Origin: Gracilibacteraceae bacterium
GTDB taxonomy: Bacteria; Bacillota; Desulfitobacteriia; Desulfitobacteriales; Syntrophobotulaceae
Reading direction: 5' to 3'
Assembly: GCA_031270805.1 (NCBI GenBank)
Contig: JAISWK010000189.1
Span: 1 to 42,698, forward strand
DNA: 42,698 bases
A model generated the notes under the pieces. It saw only the letters and a list, made by a program, of their open reading frames with translations. It ran no database searches and was not told where the DNA came from. Position 1 is the stretch's first letter; each line of letters opens with the position of its first letter. A program made the translations under genes and the position numbers. Positions 7,944 to 16,360 of the stretch are shown piece after piece.

Positions 7944-10042
7944 GGTTCGACCACCAGGCTCAGCGTTTCGGGTGCGAAACGCGCCGTGTAAAGCAGCGTT
8001 TGCTCCCGGTCGTAAAATTCCACCCGCACGGCGGCCAGATCCGAAAGCAGAGCCAGGTAACGGAAGGGCTGGCTGACCGGCGCCGGGGTCTCGCTCAATA
8101 AACCCGTGCCCTCCGCCGTCAGGCGGTAATAAAAGGCCTCCGTCTCCTGCGGCCGCAGCGTGATTTCCGTCCGGGCGAAGTTCTCGCCGTTCCGCTCCGT
8201 TTGCACGGAGTAAGTCCCGACCACGCGCGGCCCCGGCGGGGCGGGCACCGTCCGGCCGCCGATCGGCAGTATGTCGCTCGGCACGGTCGTGTCTATTTCA
8301 CACTCGGCGACGAATTCTCCCGCGTAAAACAGCCTGACGCTCAGGCGTTTGGTCTCGCCGTAATCAAGCACCAGGTGGCGCAGTTCCCGGGCAATGGGCG
8401 TGCGGTCGCCGAGCCGCGTTCCCTCGTAAAGGATCTCAAATTCATCAATGGCCGGCTCATAATTTTCGGGAATCTGGACGCCGAAGGCAAAAACCATATC
8501 GGCCACATCCGGGTAAATATGGTAGGTGGGGTAATCCAGGCGCCCTCCTTCCCCCAGACCGCCGATGCCGCCGTCGTCGTCTTCCGTCTCGCCTTCCTCC
8601 GCCCAACTGAGACCGCCCTGACCCGTCTCAGCGCCGGAACCCGTCCCACTGGCCAGGCGACCGGCGGCGCCGCAGGTCAGACGGTCAAAATCTATGAATA
8701 ATCCATAGTAAGAAGCCAGGAGTTCGATCGCTTCCGCCTGCTGTTCCTCATAATCCGTCTGTTTGTCCTGCACTTCGGAAAAATCCGCCTTACCCAGCCG
8801 GTTCAGCTCCACGAGGCGGTTCAGCGCCGTCTTCGTCTCTGCCACGGTGTCCAGAAGCGATTCGACGGAATTTTTGGCCGTCACGAGGGTTTCGTAAGAC
8901 GAGGCTATTTCCTTGCGCAGGTCCCGCTCGGCCGTCTCCCGGTCCCGCCGGGCCGCCAGGTAGTCGAGAGCGGCCGTATAGAGGGCGTACATTTCGTCTT
9001 GGATATAGCGCGTGCCGGCGATCGGGCCTTTAAACCACTCGCGGGAAAAGGTGAAAAACAGAATCCGCAAACGTCCGCTCCAGGGAGCGTCAAAATTGCG
9101 CGTCATGGCGTCATAGGTCATCCGAAAAGCGGAGTTGTCGATGTCGGTGCCTTGGCGGGCCTGGCTGAGAAAAGGAGAAATCGCGTTGACCTTGCCCCCG
9201 TACTGACGGCGGAACAGGGACTCATAGCTGTCCAGGCTGATCCGGGCGATGGATTCCGTCATGCGGGCGGCGTAATACACATGATCGTTGCTCAAAGTGT
9301 AATTGACGAGCCCGTCCAGCTGCCCGCGCGATATATTCAGGATTTTGAGCGGATTTTTGAAAACATAGCCCGTGCTGACGTCCAGCCTGATTTGCTCGCT
9401 CAGTTCCTGCTTGTCGTTTTCAAAAACGCGCATATTAAGCGCCAGTTCCGTCTCCAGCGCCTTGACCGCCTTGTCGCCGGCGTCGATATCCGCCTGTTTG
9501 GCCTGCCCCAGCAGCAGGCGCGCCCGGTTGCGGGCCAGGGAGTCCCGGGCCGCCGTCAGCCTTTTTTGGCTAAAAGCGATTTTCTCCTGCCCGATATAAA
9601 CGTCGGCAAAGAGCTTCGCCACCCGCTGCCGGACTTCAAACACCTTATCGTCTTTTTCGTGCTGGAGCGTGCCGATCTCGATCTGCAGTATCAAGGGCGT
9701 CGCCGAAAGGTCGTAATCCAGCACCAAGTCCAGCGGTTCGGGAAATTTGAAACTGAGCAGGGGCGACCAGCGAAAAGTGGACATATTCTTGGCTTTGACC
9801 CGCGCGCCCTCCACGGCTTCGGTATATTTGATCCGCTTGAGGATCAGATCGCTGTTCTTCTTTTTGATCGTGGTATCGGCGGCCAGGGCGAGGTTTTGGG
9901 CCTGTTCCGTCACCAGGATCTTAGGCGGCGGCGCGGCGGCGGCCGGAACGGGCGAATAAAAAGGCGTGAGCGGCAATAAGCTCAAAAGCAATACGGCGGC
10001 TGTTTTTTTGGCCCGCACCGGCAATCCCCCCTTTCCCCTCAT
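7940..10042 (-). CDS. TolC-family-like coiled-coil protein, secreted, in eCIS operon
   Basis: This 700-aa protein has an N-terminal signal sequence (TAAVLLLSLLPLTPF, ending near AAAA). Residues about 130-450 are two long helical repeats resembling the TolC/outer-membrane efflux family: LAKFADVYIGQEKIAFSQKRL-type helices, LLLGQAKQADIDAGDKAVKAL, and later ETKTALNRLVELNRLGKADFSEVQDKQTDYEE. The C-terminal 230 residues are an acidic Gly-rich linker and beta-rich segments not found in TolC. Genes on both sides overlap by ATGA. In a diderm it could be an outer-membrane channel; in a monoderm it may be a periplasm- or wall-spanning coiled coil. The family call is moderate, the eCIS role unknown. Confidence 0.6.
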   Translation of the reverse strand: MRGKGGLPVRAKKTAAVLLLSLLPLTPFYSPVPAAAAPPPKILVTEQAQNLALAADTTIKKKNSDLILKRIKYTEAVEGARVKAKNMSTFRWSPLLSFKFPEPLDLVLDYDLSATPLILQIEIGTLQHEKDDKVFEVRQRVAKLFADVYIGQEKIAFSQKRLTAARDSLARNRARLLLGQAKQADIDAGDKAVKALETELALNMRVFENDKQELSEQIRLDVSTGYVFKNPLKILNISRGQLDGLVNYTLSNDHVYYAARMTESIARISLDSYESLFRRQYGGKVNAISPFLSQARQGTDIDNSAFRMTYDAMTRNFDAPWSGRLRILFFTFSREWFKGPIAGTRYIQDEMYALYTAALDYLAARRDRETAERDLRKEIASSYETLVTAKNSVESLLDTVAETKTALNRLVELNRLGKADFSEVQDKQTDYEEQQAEAIELLASYYGLFIDFDRLTCGAAGRLASGTGSGAETGQGGLSWAEEGETEDDDGGIGGLGEGGRLDYPTYHIYPDVADMVFAFGVQIPENYEPAIDEFEILYEGTRLGDRTPIARELRHLVLDYGETKRLSVRLFYAGEFVAECEIDTTVPSDILPIGGRTVPAPPGPRVVGTYSVQTERNGENFARTEITLRPQETEAFYYRLTAEGTGLLSETPAPVSQPFRYLALLSDLAAVRVEFYDREQTLLYTARFAPETLSLVVEP

Positions 10043-11247
10043 TCGGCGCTGTAGAACAGGAACCCGGAAGCGGCACCGGATTCACAGTAAAAAGTGTAAA
10101 CAAAGTCGTCGCCCTGAAAAACGTAAATATACATCTGCCGATCCGCGTCGTAGGAATTAACCGTGTAGACGTCTTCAAATCCGGATTGGAGATCCGTCTC
10201 CACCGGGGGCAGCGCCGTTTGCTTCGACTGATTCAGGGCCACGGCGTCCGGCAAAGTCAGCCAGGTTTCGCCCAGATAAACCGGCGTCCCCAGCAGGTCT
10301 TTGATATCGCCCATGGCGCTCAGTTCCGCGCCCCCGGCGGCGAAAACGTCGGTGAGAACATAGATCCGCCCGATCTTCCACTCCTCGTCCAAGGACTGCT
10401 CGCCGCTCAAGGCCTCATAGACCGCGTTAATATCGCTCATGTACACGCAGTATTCCTCCGCGCTATTATAGGAAACGACGCGGCCGCTGTACAGGCTCGC
10501 CGCCCCGGCCGCCGTTTTGCCGACAAATTCCTCATAGACGATCCGTCCTCCCTGGAAATTTCCGGAAAAAATCGGCTTGCCTCCCGCGTCATGGAGCGTG
10601 CCCTCTCCCTGCCGGCGGCCGTCGCTAAATTCGCCGGCGTATTCCACCGTGCCTTCCGGCCGGTAATACACCCCCGCGCCCTGGTAGCGGTTTTGGGAAA
10701 ACATCCCGACATACTGAAGCGCCCCGCCCGGATAGCGGGTTTCCCCCTTGCCCTCGTACATGCTGTTCTGAAATTCGCCGGCGTACATGACTCCGCCGTC
10801 CGGATCATAGAGCGTTCCCATCCCGTTGGCCCGGCCCTTGCTGACCGCGCCGACAAAGGCCGTTCGCTTCGCCGCGTCCAGGATCCGGGCCTCGCCGTTG
10901 TAAAACTTGAGCGCCAGCGAACGGTAATGGTAGACGGGAACCCCGCCGGCCGCCTCTCCGCCTTTCGGGGCCAGCGGCGACATGGCGTACACATACCAGA
11001 CGGCCGTTACCCCGATGATCACGATGAGGGCAAAGGCCAGCCGTTTGCTGACCAGCCAGCGGAGCAGCCCGTAATAATCGTCCTTGTGCCGCGGTTTGAC
11101 GTCGAAGAGCCGGGTAAAAAAAGCGCGTAAGGTCTGGAGGCCTTTGGTGCGCCAGAAGGTCGGGCTGATCCAGAAGCGGGCCTTCGTCCACAGGGAGGTG
11201 AAGCGGGCGCGCAGGGTATTTATTATGGTAGAAAAAAACTGGTTCAC
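10039..11247 (-). CDS. Membrane-anchored MORN-repeat protein
   Basis: This 402-aa protein has a cytoplasmic basic N-terminus of about 70 residues, one transmembrane helix (LAFALIVIIGVTAVWYVYAM, about 71-90), then an extracytoplasmic region. Residues about 130-235 contain four to five MORN-type repeats (GMGTLYDPDGGVMYAGEF, YEGKGETRYPGG, YQGAGVYYRPEGTVEYAGEF, RQGEGTLHDAGG). The last 165 residues are a separate unrecognised domain. MORN repeats form elongated beta structures that bind membranes or proteins. The start is GTG at 11247 with a GGAGGA site. Its stop overlaps the start of the TolC-like gene, indicating coupled translation. Confidence 0.75.
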   Translation of the reverse strand: MNQFFSTIINTLRARFTSLWTKARFWISPTFWRTKGLQTLRAFFTRLFDVKPRHKDDYYGLLRWLVSKRLAFALIVIIGVTAVWYVYAMSPLAPKGGEAAGGVPVYHYRSLALKFYNGEARILDAAKRTAFVGAVSKGRANGMGTLYDPDGGVMYAGEFQNSMYEGKGETRYPGGALQYVGMFSQNRYQGAGVYYRPEGTVEYAGEFSDGRRQGEGTLHDAGGKPIFSGNFQGGRIVYEEFVGKTAAGAASLYSGRVVSYNSAEEYCVYMSDINAVYEALSGEQSLDEEWKIGRIYVLTDVFAAGGAELSAMGDIKDLLGTPVYLGETWLTLPDAVALNQSKQTALPPVETDLQSGFEDVYTVNSYDADRQMYIYVFQGDDFVYTFYCESGAASGFLFYSAE

Positions 11248-11271
11248 GTTTCGGCCTTCCTCCGCGGGTGC

Positions 11272-13548
11272 TTATTTCGGCAGCTGCTCCGTCCCAAAAA
11301 TACTGTAGTTAATCGTGGAAAAATCCGTCCGGTTAAAGAGGCGCTCACAGGAAAAAATATACCATTTGGCCACCCCGTCCCCGGGGCAGTTCTTGAATAT
11401 CTCCGAAAAGAGACTGCGGGCCAGGTAGAAATCATTTGTATAATAAAGGCGGATCGCCTGCTGGAATTTTTGGTTATACTGCTCGCGCAGATTTTTTTCG
11501 CTTTCGCGGTAGACGTCCAGCACTTCGTAAATCTTGATATTATGCTGCTCGTCCGAGGAGGCGATATAACCGATGTAGCGGGTGGAAACGGCGTCGGCCA
11601 GAGTTTTCTCACATTGCTCCGTCACAAGCAGCTTGACGCCCAGAGCGGCGAGTTTGGCCGATTGCTTGGCTAAGAGCCCCAATTCGTAGGAAGACATAAA
11701 ACTGACGGCTCTGTTTTCTTGCCCCGATACGCCGTATTCGTAAGCGGTCCGGTGCAAAACCAGCATGAATTCGGCGCCGGGGTCGCCGGGGTCGTCGGCC
11801 GATTCCGTGGCCAGCCGGACGCCCATGCGCACGCCGTCCATACCGCCGGCCGGAAAAAGCAGGCGGAAATCTGTCAGGGAAAACCAGGTGGAGAGAAAGA
11901 CGGCGCTGCTCGCCGCCGCCGCGTAAATACGCCCGAAGGCGGCAAAAACAAACTCCAGAAAACGGCGGTGACTTTCGCCGAAGCGCTTGGAGGCGCCGCG
12001 GGGCATGGTCGTGACGAGACCGACTATACCCTCGCTCGTCGCGACGTCGCCGTACTCAATCTCCATCAAATTCGCCCGGTTGAGCAGACGATCCAGGTCC
12101 TGCGGCATAAAGCGGCGATAACTGTTCATCGCCGAGTTCATCTCATATTCCCGGATCGAAAGCGAGAGGCAGATCTCCTGCATAGCCCGCTGCACGCGGC
12201 CGACTTCGCCAAAAGCGATCGGCACGGAGTCGTCCCAGACCGGGCGGGCGGAGATTTCCCGCATCTGGCGCGGCAGGCGGCGGAGAGGGCTCAACCAGCA
12301 GACAGTCAAAATCAGGCAGAGAAGCAGCAAGCCCAGCCCCGGCAAGCCGCATTGGGCGAGCATTTGGTAAAAAGCCGCCTCCGGATCAGCGCCGCTCTCC
12401 CAGGCGCTCCGGGCGGCCAGACCGGCGGCGCCGAAAACCAGGGGCAGGGTCAGACAGACCGGGAGCAGAGTCAGTCGCCCCAGGAGAGAGGGGGCAAAGG
12501 CGCAGAGGCAGAGGCAAAAAACAAAGACGGCCATAGCCAGAATCCCGATCCCCACCGGGGAGAGAGCGGCGGCCAGACTGCAGCGGAGATTAGCGCTCGG
12601 ATTGATCTCAAGCGGCACCGGCGGGAGAAAATCGGCGCCGGCATAGCGCAGCAGCGCGCCCTCGCCGTCCGAAGTGGCGACCAGGGCGACAAAACCATCC
12701 GCCAAGGGGAGGCCGGCCCGGATTATTTCCGTCTCCGCCGGCGGCACGGCGTGGGCGGGCAGGGCGTTCAGGGTAAAATGAGCGGCGTTGGTCGCCCGAT
12801 CCACATAAAAGAGACTGCCGCCGCCGGCCCAGAGGGCCTGCGGTTCGCCGCCCGTAAACTCCGTTTTGACCCCGGCGGCGCTGAAAGCCCGCAGGCTGCC
12901 GTCCGCGAGGGCGGAATACAAATATTTTCCGTCATAGACCGCCGTTTCGATCAAAATATCGGCGGGCGCGTCCGCAGCCAGAGCCAGTGAGCCGACCACG
13001 CCGCCGGCCTCAAGCGCGTAAGCGTAAACGCGCCGCCCGTCCGCGTCGCGATAACTCAAGTACAGCTGCTCCCCATTGGCGCCGAGGCGAAAGTCCTCGC
13101 CGCGGAAAGGCAGCCGCGTGATCACCGCCACCGCCGTCCCCGTCGCCGGGTCGAGCCGCCAGATTTGCCGCCGGACGGCGTTTTCGTCCGGCGCCGCGCT
13201 TTCAGCCGCGCCCGTACTCTCACCCGCGCCCGTACTCTCACCCGCGCCCGCCTCCCGCAACAGCCACAATTGCCTCCCGCTCCAAAGCAGATCGGAGACG
13301 GCATAGCTCCGGCCGTTCTCGTCGGCGGCTTTATCCTCGTAAACAAAGCCGATCTTGCCCTGCTCGTCCACGCCGAAAACAAAGGAACCCCAGCTCCTGT
13401 TCTCCGCGAAATAGAAGACCGAACCGTCCGCCGCCGCCGCGATCCGCGCTTCGGCTGCGGCGAAGGAAGGCGCCGTCCAGGGATTGAACAGGGCGAAGGC
13501 GGACAGAGCGGCGACTATAATAAGAGCAAGGAGCAAGGATTTCTTCAT
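11272..13548 (-). CDS. Membrane sensor-like protein with degenerate class III adenylate/guanylate cyclase domain
   Basis: This 758-aa protein has a signal anchor, an extracytoplasmic region (about 30-310) resembling a beta-propeller, two transmembrane segments (about 330-355 and 395-420), a HAMP-like linker, and a cytoplasmic part. The latter begins YRRFMPQDLDRLL...IEYGD, the typical lead-in to class III cyclases, and ends with the cyclase-type RYIGYI...IKIYEVLD plus a TPR-like stretch. The FxDIxGFT metal-binding segment is replaced by IVGLVTTMPRG, so both metal aspartates appear lost and it is probably a pseudo-cyclase. The ATG at 13548 has an AAGGAT site. It may sense the envelope state and act on eCIS; that is inference. 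Confidence 0.65.
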   Translation of the reverse strand: MKKSLLLALIIVAALSAFALFNPWTAPSFAAAEARIAAAADGSVFYFAENRSWGSFVFGVDEQGKIGFVYEDKAADENGRSYAVSDLLWSGRQLWLLREAGAGESTGAGESTGAAESAAPDENAVRRQIWRLDPATGTAVAVITRLPFRGEDFRLGANGEQLYLSYRDADGRRVYAYALEAGGVVGSLALAADAPADILIETAVYDGKYLYSALADGSLRAFSAAGVKTEFTGGEPQALWAGGGSLFYVDRATNAAHFTLNALPAHAVPPAETEIIRAGLPLADGFVALVATSDGEGALLRYAGADFLPPVPLEINPSANLRCSLAAALSPVGIGILAMAVFVFCLCLCAFAPSLLGRLTLLPVCLTLPLVFGAAGLAARSAWESGADPEAAFYQMLAQCGLPGLGLLLLCLILTVCWLSPLRRLPRQMREISARPVWDDSVPIAFGEVGRVQRAMQEICLSLSIREYEMNSAMNSYRRFMPQDLDRLLNRANLMEIEYGDVATSEGIVGLVTTMPRGASKRFGESHRRFLEFVFAAFGRIYAAAASSAVFLSTWFSLTDFRLLFPAGGMDGVRMGVRLATESADDPGDPGAEFMLVLHRTAYEYGVSGQENRAVSFMSSYELGLLAKQSAKLAALGVKLLVTEQCEKTLADAVSTRYIGYIASSDEQHNIKIYEVLDVYRESEKNLREQYNQKFQQAIRLYYTNDFYLARSLFSEIFKNCPGDGVAKWYIFSCERLFNRTDFSTINYSIFGTEQLPK

Positions 13549-13568
13549 TTACCTATCCTTCCGGCCAA

Positions 13569-14408
13569 TCAGCGCAGAGAACGCTCGCCAATTACGTCGA
13601 AGCATTTTTCCAGCAGACGGAAAACAGGGATATCGCCGAAGAACAACTGGGAGACAAAAACTATGAGGGCAAAAACCGCGACCACGGCCGAGGCGGTAAG
13701 CAGAGCGGTAAAAAACCGATCTTTGCCCCGCCGCCAAAATCCCTGCGCTTTTTCTCTGATATTGGTTTCATGGGGGATTTCGGTGATTTTCAGGTCGCGA
13801 TACAGTTCCGGCAAACTGCGAAAAGCATTGTGCGCGAGTTTTTTCCGCAAGAGTTCCACGCTTTTCACCCGGCCGCGCAGGGTAAAGAGGGCGAGGAGCA
13901 ATTCCGCCGAGCGGCAGGCGCAAACCGCTTCGCCGCTTTCCTCCTTCAGATCGCTCAGATCAAAATAGGGCGTGAAAAACACGGCGCCGTCTTTCTGCAG
14001 ATGAATATGGCCCTGTTCCAGCGCCAGCGCCAGCAAGGGAAAAGGGAGCGGCGAAGAAAGACAGGCCAGCACGAGATTGGCGCTCACCGTCTCCCATTCC
14101 CTGGCGCTGACGATCTGCCCGGGCCCGAACAGATCCAGCCGCCGTTCCTCCCGGTAGGCGAACACATAGCAGAGCAAGGTGTTTTGGGCGAAGCAGGCGA
14201 TATAAGGCGGCGCTTCCGCCGCTCCCCGCCGTGAGTTTTCAAAAACCGTCACGAGTTTTTTGGCCGTGTCCTTGTTTTTTACGGTCAGCAGCGTGTAATA
14301 AGTCTCAAGGGGCGAACTGACGTCCCTGCAGATGGAAACGTTGTTTTGCGGCCCGGTGAAAACTTCCCGCACGGTCTCCAGAACCATATCGCCGGCGTAA
14401 AAAATCAT
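13569..14408 (-). CDS. Unrecognised eCIS-operon protein with one C-terminal transmembrane helix
   Basis: I do not recognise a family for this 279-aa protein. Residues 1-210 look like a soluble alpha/beta domain (YTLLTVKNKDTAKKLVTVF, TLLCYVFAYREERRLDLFG, LACLSSPLPFPLLALAL), followed by a basic helix and a single transmembrane segment (FFTALLTASAVVAVFALIVF, about 232-252). Topology suggests a cytoplasmic domain tethered to the membrane. The ATG at 14408 has a GAGGT site 8 nt upstream and follows the 600-aa gene by 11 nt. Its position at the head of the operon suggests a tether or regulator of the injection particle, but this is only context. Confidence 0.55.
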   Translation of the reverse strand: MIFYAGDMVLETVREVFTGPQNNVSICRDVSSPLETYYTLLTVKNKDTAKKLVTVFENSRRGAAEAPPYIACFAQNTLLCYVFAYREERRLDLFGPGQIVSAREWETVSANLVLACLSSPLPFPLLALALEQGHIHLQKDGAVFFTPYFDLSDLKEESGEAVCACRSAELLLALFTLRGRVKSVELLRKKLAHNAFRSLPELYRDLKITEIPHETNIREKAQGFWRRGKDRFFTALLTASAVVAVFALIVFVSQLFFGDIPVFRLLEKCFDVIGERSLR

Positions 14409-14419
14409 ACCTCACGACC

Positions 14420-16219
14420 TCAAGTTCTTTCCTCATCGTTCTCTTTGCCGAGGTCTTTTTTTACCACCGCGTAGGCGTAAGTGCTGATAGTCGGTATATC
14501 TGTGCAGAATATGCGTATTTCATAAACTCCTTCCCGCGCAGGGGAGGTATATACGCCGTCCGCCGTGATCTGCCCCGAATTTCGTTCCGTCAGCTCGTAG
14601 GTAAGCGTACAGGGCTCCAGGTTTTTGAAGGCCACGGCAAAAAAATGCGTTTCCCGCATCCCCATCACGACGGTCGGGGTCAGGGCCGCGATGCTCATAT
14701 CCGCCGTCCGGCGCGGCAGCAGCTTATCGTCGCCGAAGGGCAGTCTGATCGCCGCCCAGCGCAGCACGATCACCGCGAAATTCGTCGGCCGGGTCAGCGC
14801 GGCGGCAATGACAAAACTGCCCCGCTCCGGGTAAACTTTTACCGCCGTGCGGGCGAAAGCGATTTGCGGGCTTTCGCCGGCGAACAGTTCGGCGTCCCCG
14901 TAAATCGACATTTTTTCCGGCTGTCCATCCCGCCCGGCTTCGACTATATAGTCAAAACCCACGGTGACATGGATATTGCCGCCGCCGAGTCCATGCATGA
15001 TCTCGTCGGAAAAAAACACTTCGCCTTTGCGGGGCGAGGCGCCAAGGGGTATTTCGCACACCCCGCCGGCGTAATGCGGTTCGCGCGGCGGCGTTCCGGC
15101 CGGGGGCGGAGCGGGGGAGGGTTCCCCGGAGACGGGGGCGGCAAAGTTTCGGCCCACAAAATAGGAAGCGTACTCGCGGCGGAGCTTTTCCGCCGCCATC
15201 GTGCGGATGTAGTTTTTGCGCTCCTCTATTTTATCCACGATATAATCATTTTTGCTTCGCTGCAGCAGCAACTCGGCCAGACAGACCGCGCCCGCGTTCG
15301 CCGCTCCCAGGGTTGCTTCCAGATTGACGCGCCCGACGGCCTGCTCGATCAATTCATGCACCGGCTTATCGACCACGTTCACCTTGAGGGTGAGATCGGC
15401 GAGGGGGGGCTTTGTTTCCCCGTCGACAGTGAAACGGAGCAAGGAGGCCTTGCCCAGCAAAAATGATTCCGGCGCCGGCTGGCGCTGCGCGGCCAGGACA
15501 AAGTCGAATCTCTTCTCCCCGCCCTGCTCCAGCGTGATCTCCTCCGTCTTGAGGGCCAGCACATGCTCGCCTTCATCGTTCGTAAAGGCCGGCGTGTGGA
15601 TCGTGCAGTCCAAAGAGAGAGATTTCGCCGCCTCGGAAAGTTTGCGCACGGTTATATAGCCCCGCGCCCGCTCGCCGCAGCTGACGCTGCCCGGCGCCGC
15701 GATCTCCACTGCGAAATCGCTGTCCGCGTACAATTCGGATCTGGCCAGAAACTCCGTGTCCGCCGGCGGGGCGACGGCGCCCGGCTCGGCGAGAAACAGT
15801 TCCCATCCCTCACGGATGCGATTCATCTCATATTCCGCGTCCACCCGCTCGTTGCGGGCGACGGAATAAGCCGGGTGGACTGATTCTTCCCGGTAACGCA
15901 GCATCAAAAGGGCGCTATCCCCCGTGATGGACTCGAAGCCGCTGATGGACGACAATTTGCGGATCACCGCGCTTTCCAGCACGATTTCCCGGCCCGCTCC
16001 GTCTATCGCCGCTCCCGATTCCACGATGAGGGAGACGTCGTCCAGATTATACACTCCCAGCCCGCAAACAACGCCGGCGCCGAACATCAGGGCGTTCAAA
16101 AAGCGTCTTTTGTTGTTCAGGTAGGTCTGCTCCGAGCAAAAATCTGAGGATGTCAGCAATTTGCCCACATAGAAACGGTTTCTTTCAAATGGCAGCAGTT
16201 GTTCGTTTTCCATATTCAC
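14420..16219 (-). CDS. Conserved eCIS-associated protein, first gene of the operon
   Basis: This protein is 599 aa from the GTG at 16219, or 597 aa from the better placed ATG at 16213 (GAAGGG site 5 nt away). It opens with LLPFERNRFYVGKLLTSSDF, EQTYLNNKRRFLNALMFG and VVCGLGV. This signature recurs in eCIS and phage-tail-like loci of diverse bacteria, where its function is not established. The middle contains beta-rich segments, a proline-rich linker (about 372-385), and a C-terminal Ig-like stretch (CTLTYELTERNSGQITADGVYTSP) resembling bacterial Ig-like or fibre domains. No signal peptide is present. It may be a baseplate or fibre-attachment component; it follows the operon promoter at about 16293. 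Confidence 0.65.
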   Translation of the reverse strand: MNMENEQLLPFERNRFYVGKLLTSSDFCSEQTYLNNKRRFLNALMFGAGVVCGLGVYNLDDVSLIVESGAAIDGAGREIVLESAVIRKLSSISGFESITGDSALLMLRYREESVHPAYSVARNERVDAEYEMNRIREGWELFLAEPGAVAPPADTEFLARSELYADSDFAVEIAAPGSVSCGERARGYITVRKLSEAAKSLSLDCTIHTPAFTNDEGEHVLALKTEEITLEQGGEKRFDFVLAAQRQPAPESFLLGKASLLRFTVDGETKPPLADLTLKVNVVDKPVHELIEQAVGRVNLEATLGAANAGAVCLAELLLQRSKNDYIVDKIEERKNYIRTMAAEKLRREYASYFVGRNFAAPVSGEPSPAPPPAGTPPREPHYAGGVCEIPLGASPRKGEVFFSDEIMHGLGGGNIHVTVGFDYIVEAGRDGQPEKMSIYGDAELFAGESPQIAFARTAVKVYPERGSFVIAAALTRPTNFAVIVLRWAAIRLPFGDDKLLPRRTADMSIAALTPTVVMGMRETHFFAVAFKNLEPCTLTYELTERNSGQITADGVYTSPAREGVYEIRIFCTDIPTISTYAYAVVKKDLGKENDEERT

Positions 16220-16269
16220 CCTTCATTGTCAACTTTTCCGCTGGCCTGTCGCCGTCTATGGCCTGTGAC

Positions 16270-16298
16270 GCGGCGCAATCCGCCGCAACATTACTATA
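16270..16298 (-). promoter_or_regulatory. Candidate extended -10 promoter and 5' UTR hairpin of the eCIS operon
   Basis: On the minus strand TGG-TATAGT (16293-16298 for the hexamer) is a good extended -10; the -35 is poor (TAGACA at 19 nt). Just downstream, 16270-16287 folds into a GCGGCG/CGCCGC hairpin with a short loop inside the leader, with no T-run after it. A weak -35 plus extended -10 is the kind of promoter often helped by an activator such as the adjacent response regulator. Confidence 0.5.
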
Positions 16299-16360
16299 CC
16301 ATTAATCGTTCGCTTTTTGTCTAAAGATTTTCTAAAGAAAGTTTGTTTATATTTTTCTAT

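Noticed and set aside
8999-9979. 326-aa plus-strand ORF and the other long antisense frames across the eCIS and polC/proS genes
   Set aside because: They are shadows opposite GC-rich coding sequence, with Arg/Gly/Pro-rich composition and no motifs or ribosome-binding sites.
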